Below are positions 5,459 through 6,624 of a stretch of 6,624 bases of DNA, one piece after another. This DNA is from Rubritepida sp. (GTDB lineage Bacteria > Pseudomonadota > Alphaproteobacteria > Acetobacterales > Acetobacteraceae): positions 1 through 6,624 of the forward strand of contig JACMRO010000424.1 in assembly GCA_014376425.1 (NCBI GenBank), given 5' to 3'. A model generated the notes under the pieces. It did not search any database. It had not been told where the DNA came from and saw only the letters and a program-made list of their open reading frames with translations. Position 1 is the stretch's first letter, and the number at the start of each line of letters is the position of its first letter. A program made the translations under genes and the position numbers.

Positions 5459-5474
5459 ACGTGGTCGCCAGGAC

Positions 5475-6624
<1,150 letters not shown>

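Overview
The window looks like ordinary chromosome from a GC-rich alphaproteobacterium. The style of LeuC/D/B, the N-formylglutamate amidohydrolase and a GroEL ending in MDF suggest Rhodospirillales, perhaps Acetobacteraceae. That placement is my inference from protein style and base composition, not from a search.

Left part (1-3616, + strand): a rho-independent terminator closes whatever lies upstream. A short leader rich in C/G runs follows, then leuC, a 387-bp spacer, leuD and leuB. Together these encode both subunits of isopropylmalate isomerase and the isopropylmalate dehydrogenase, the second and third steps of leucine synthesis. The leuC-leuD spacer holds a small coding-like frame whose stop overlaps the leuD start as ATGA. 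leuB follows leuD by 11 bp with a near-perfect Shine-Dalgarno.

Middle (3617-4084): two convergent tRNA genes, tRNA-Arg(ACG) on + with encoded CCA and tRNA-Val(GAC) on - without it, point their 3' ends at a 174-bp interval that is visibly more AT-rich than its surroundings. That interval contains an 11-bp direct repeat of the tRNA-Val 3' end and a weak hairpin with a T-run, but no gene I can support. A candidate tRNA-Val promoter and a candidate promoter for the next gene sit back to back at 4009-4072.

Right part (4085-6624): a lone N-formylglutamate amidohydrolase (+) converges on a CspA-type cold-shock gene (-). Upstream of the latter, on the same strand, is the 3' two-thirds of groL, closed by a strong GC hairpin terminator. 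GroEL and the cold-shock protein are both stress and folding functions, but the terminator argues that they are separate transcripts.

I see no mobile element, CRISPR array, phage gene or defence cassette, and I found no convincing undescribed system. The points most worth a second look are the leuC-leuD spacer frame, the foldable leuC leader, and the tRNA-end repeat between the convergent tRNAs.
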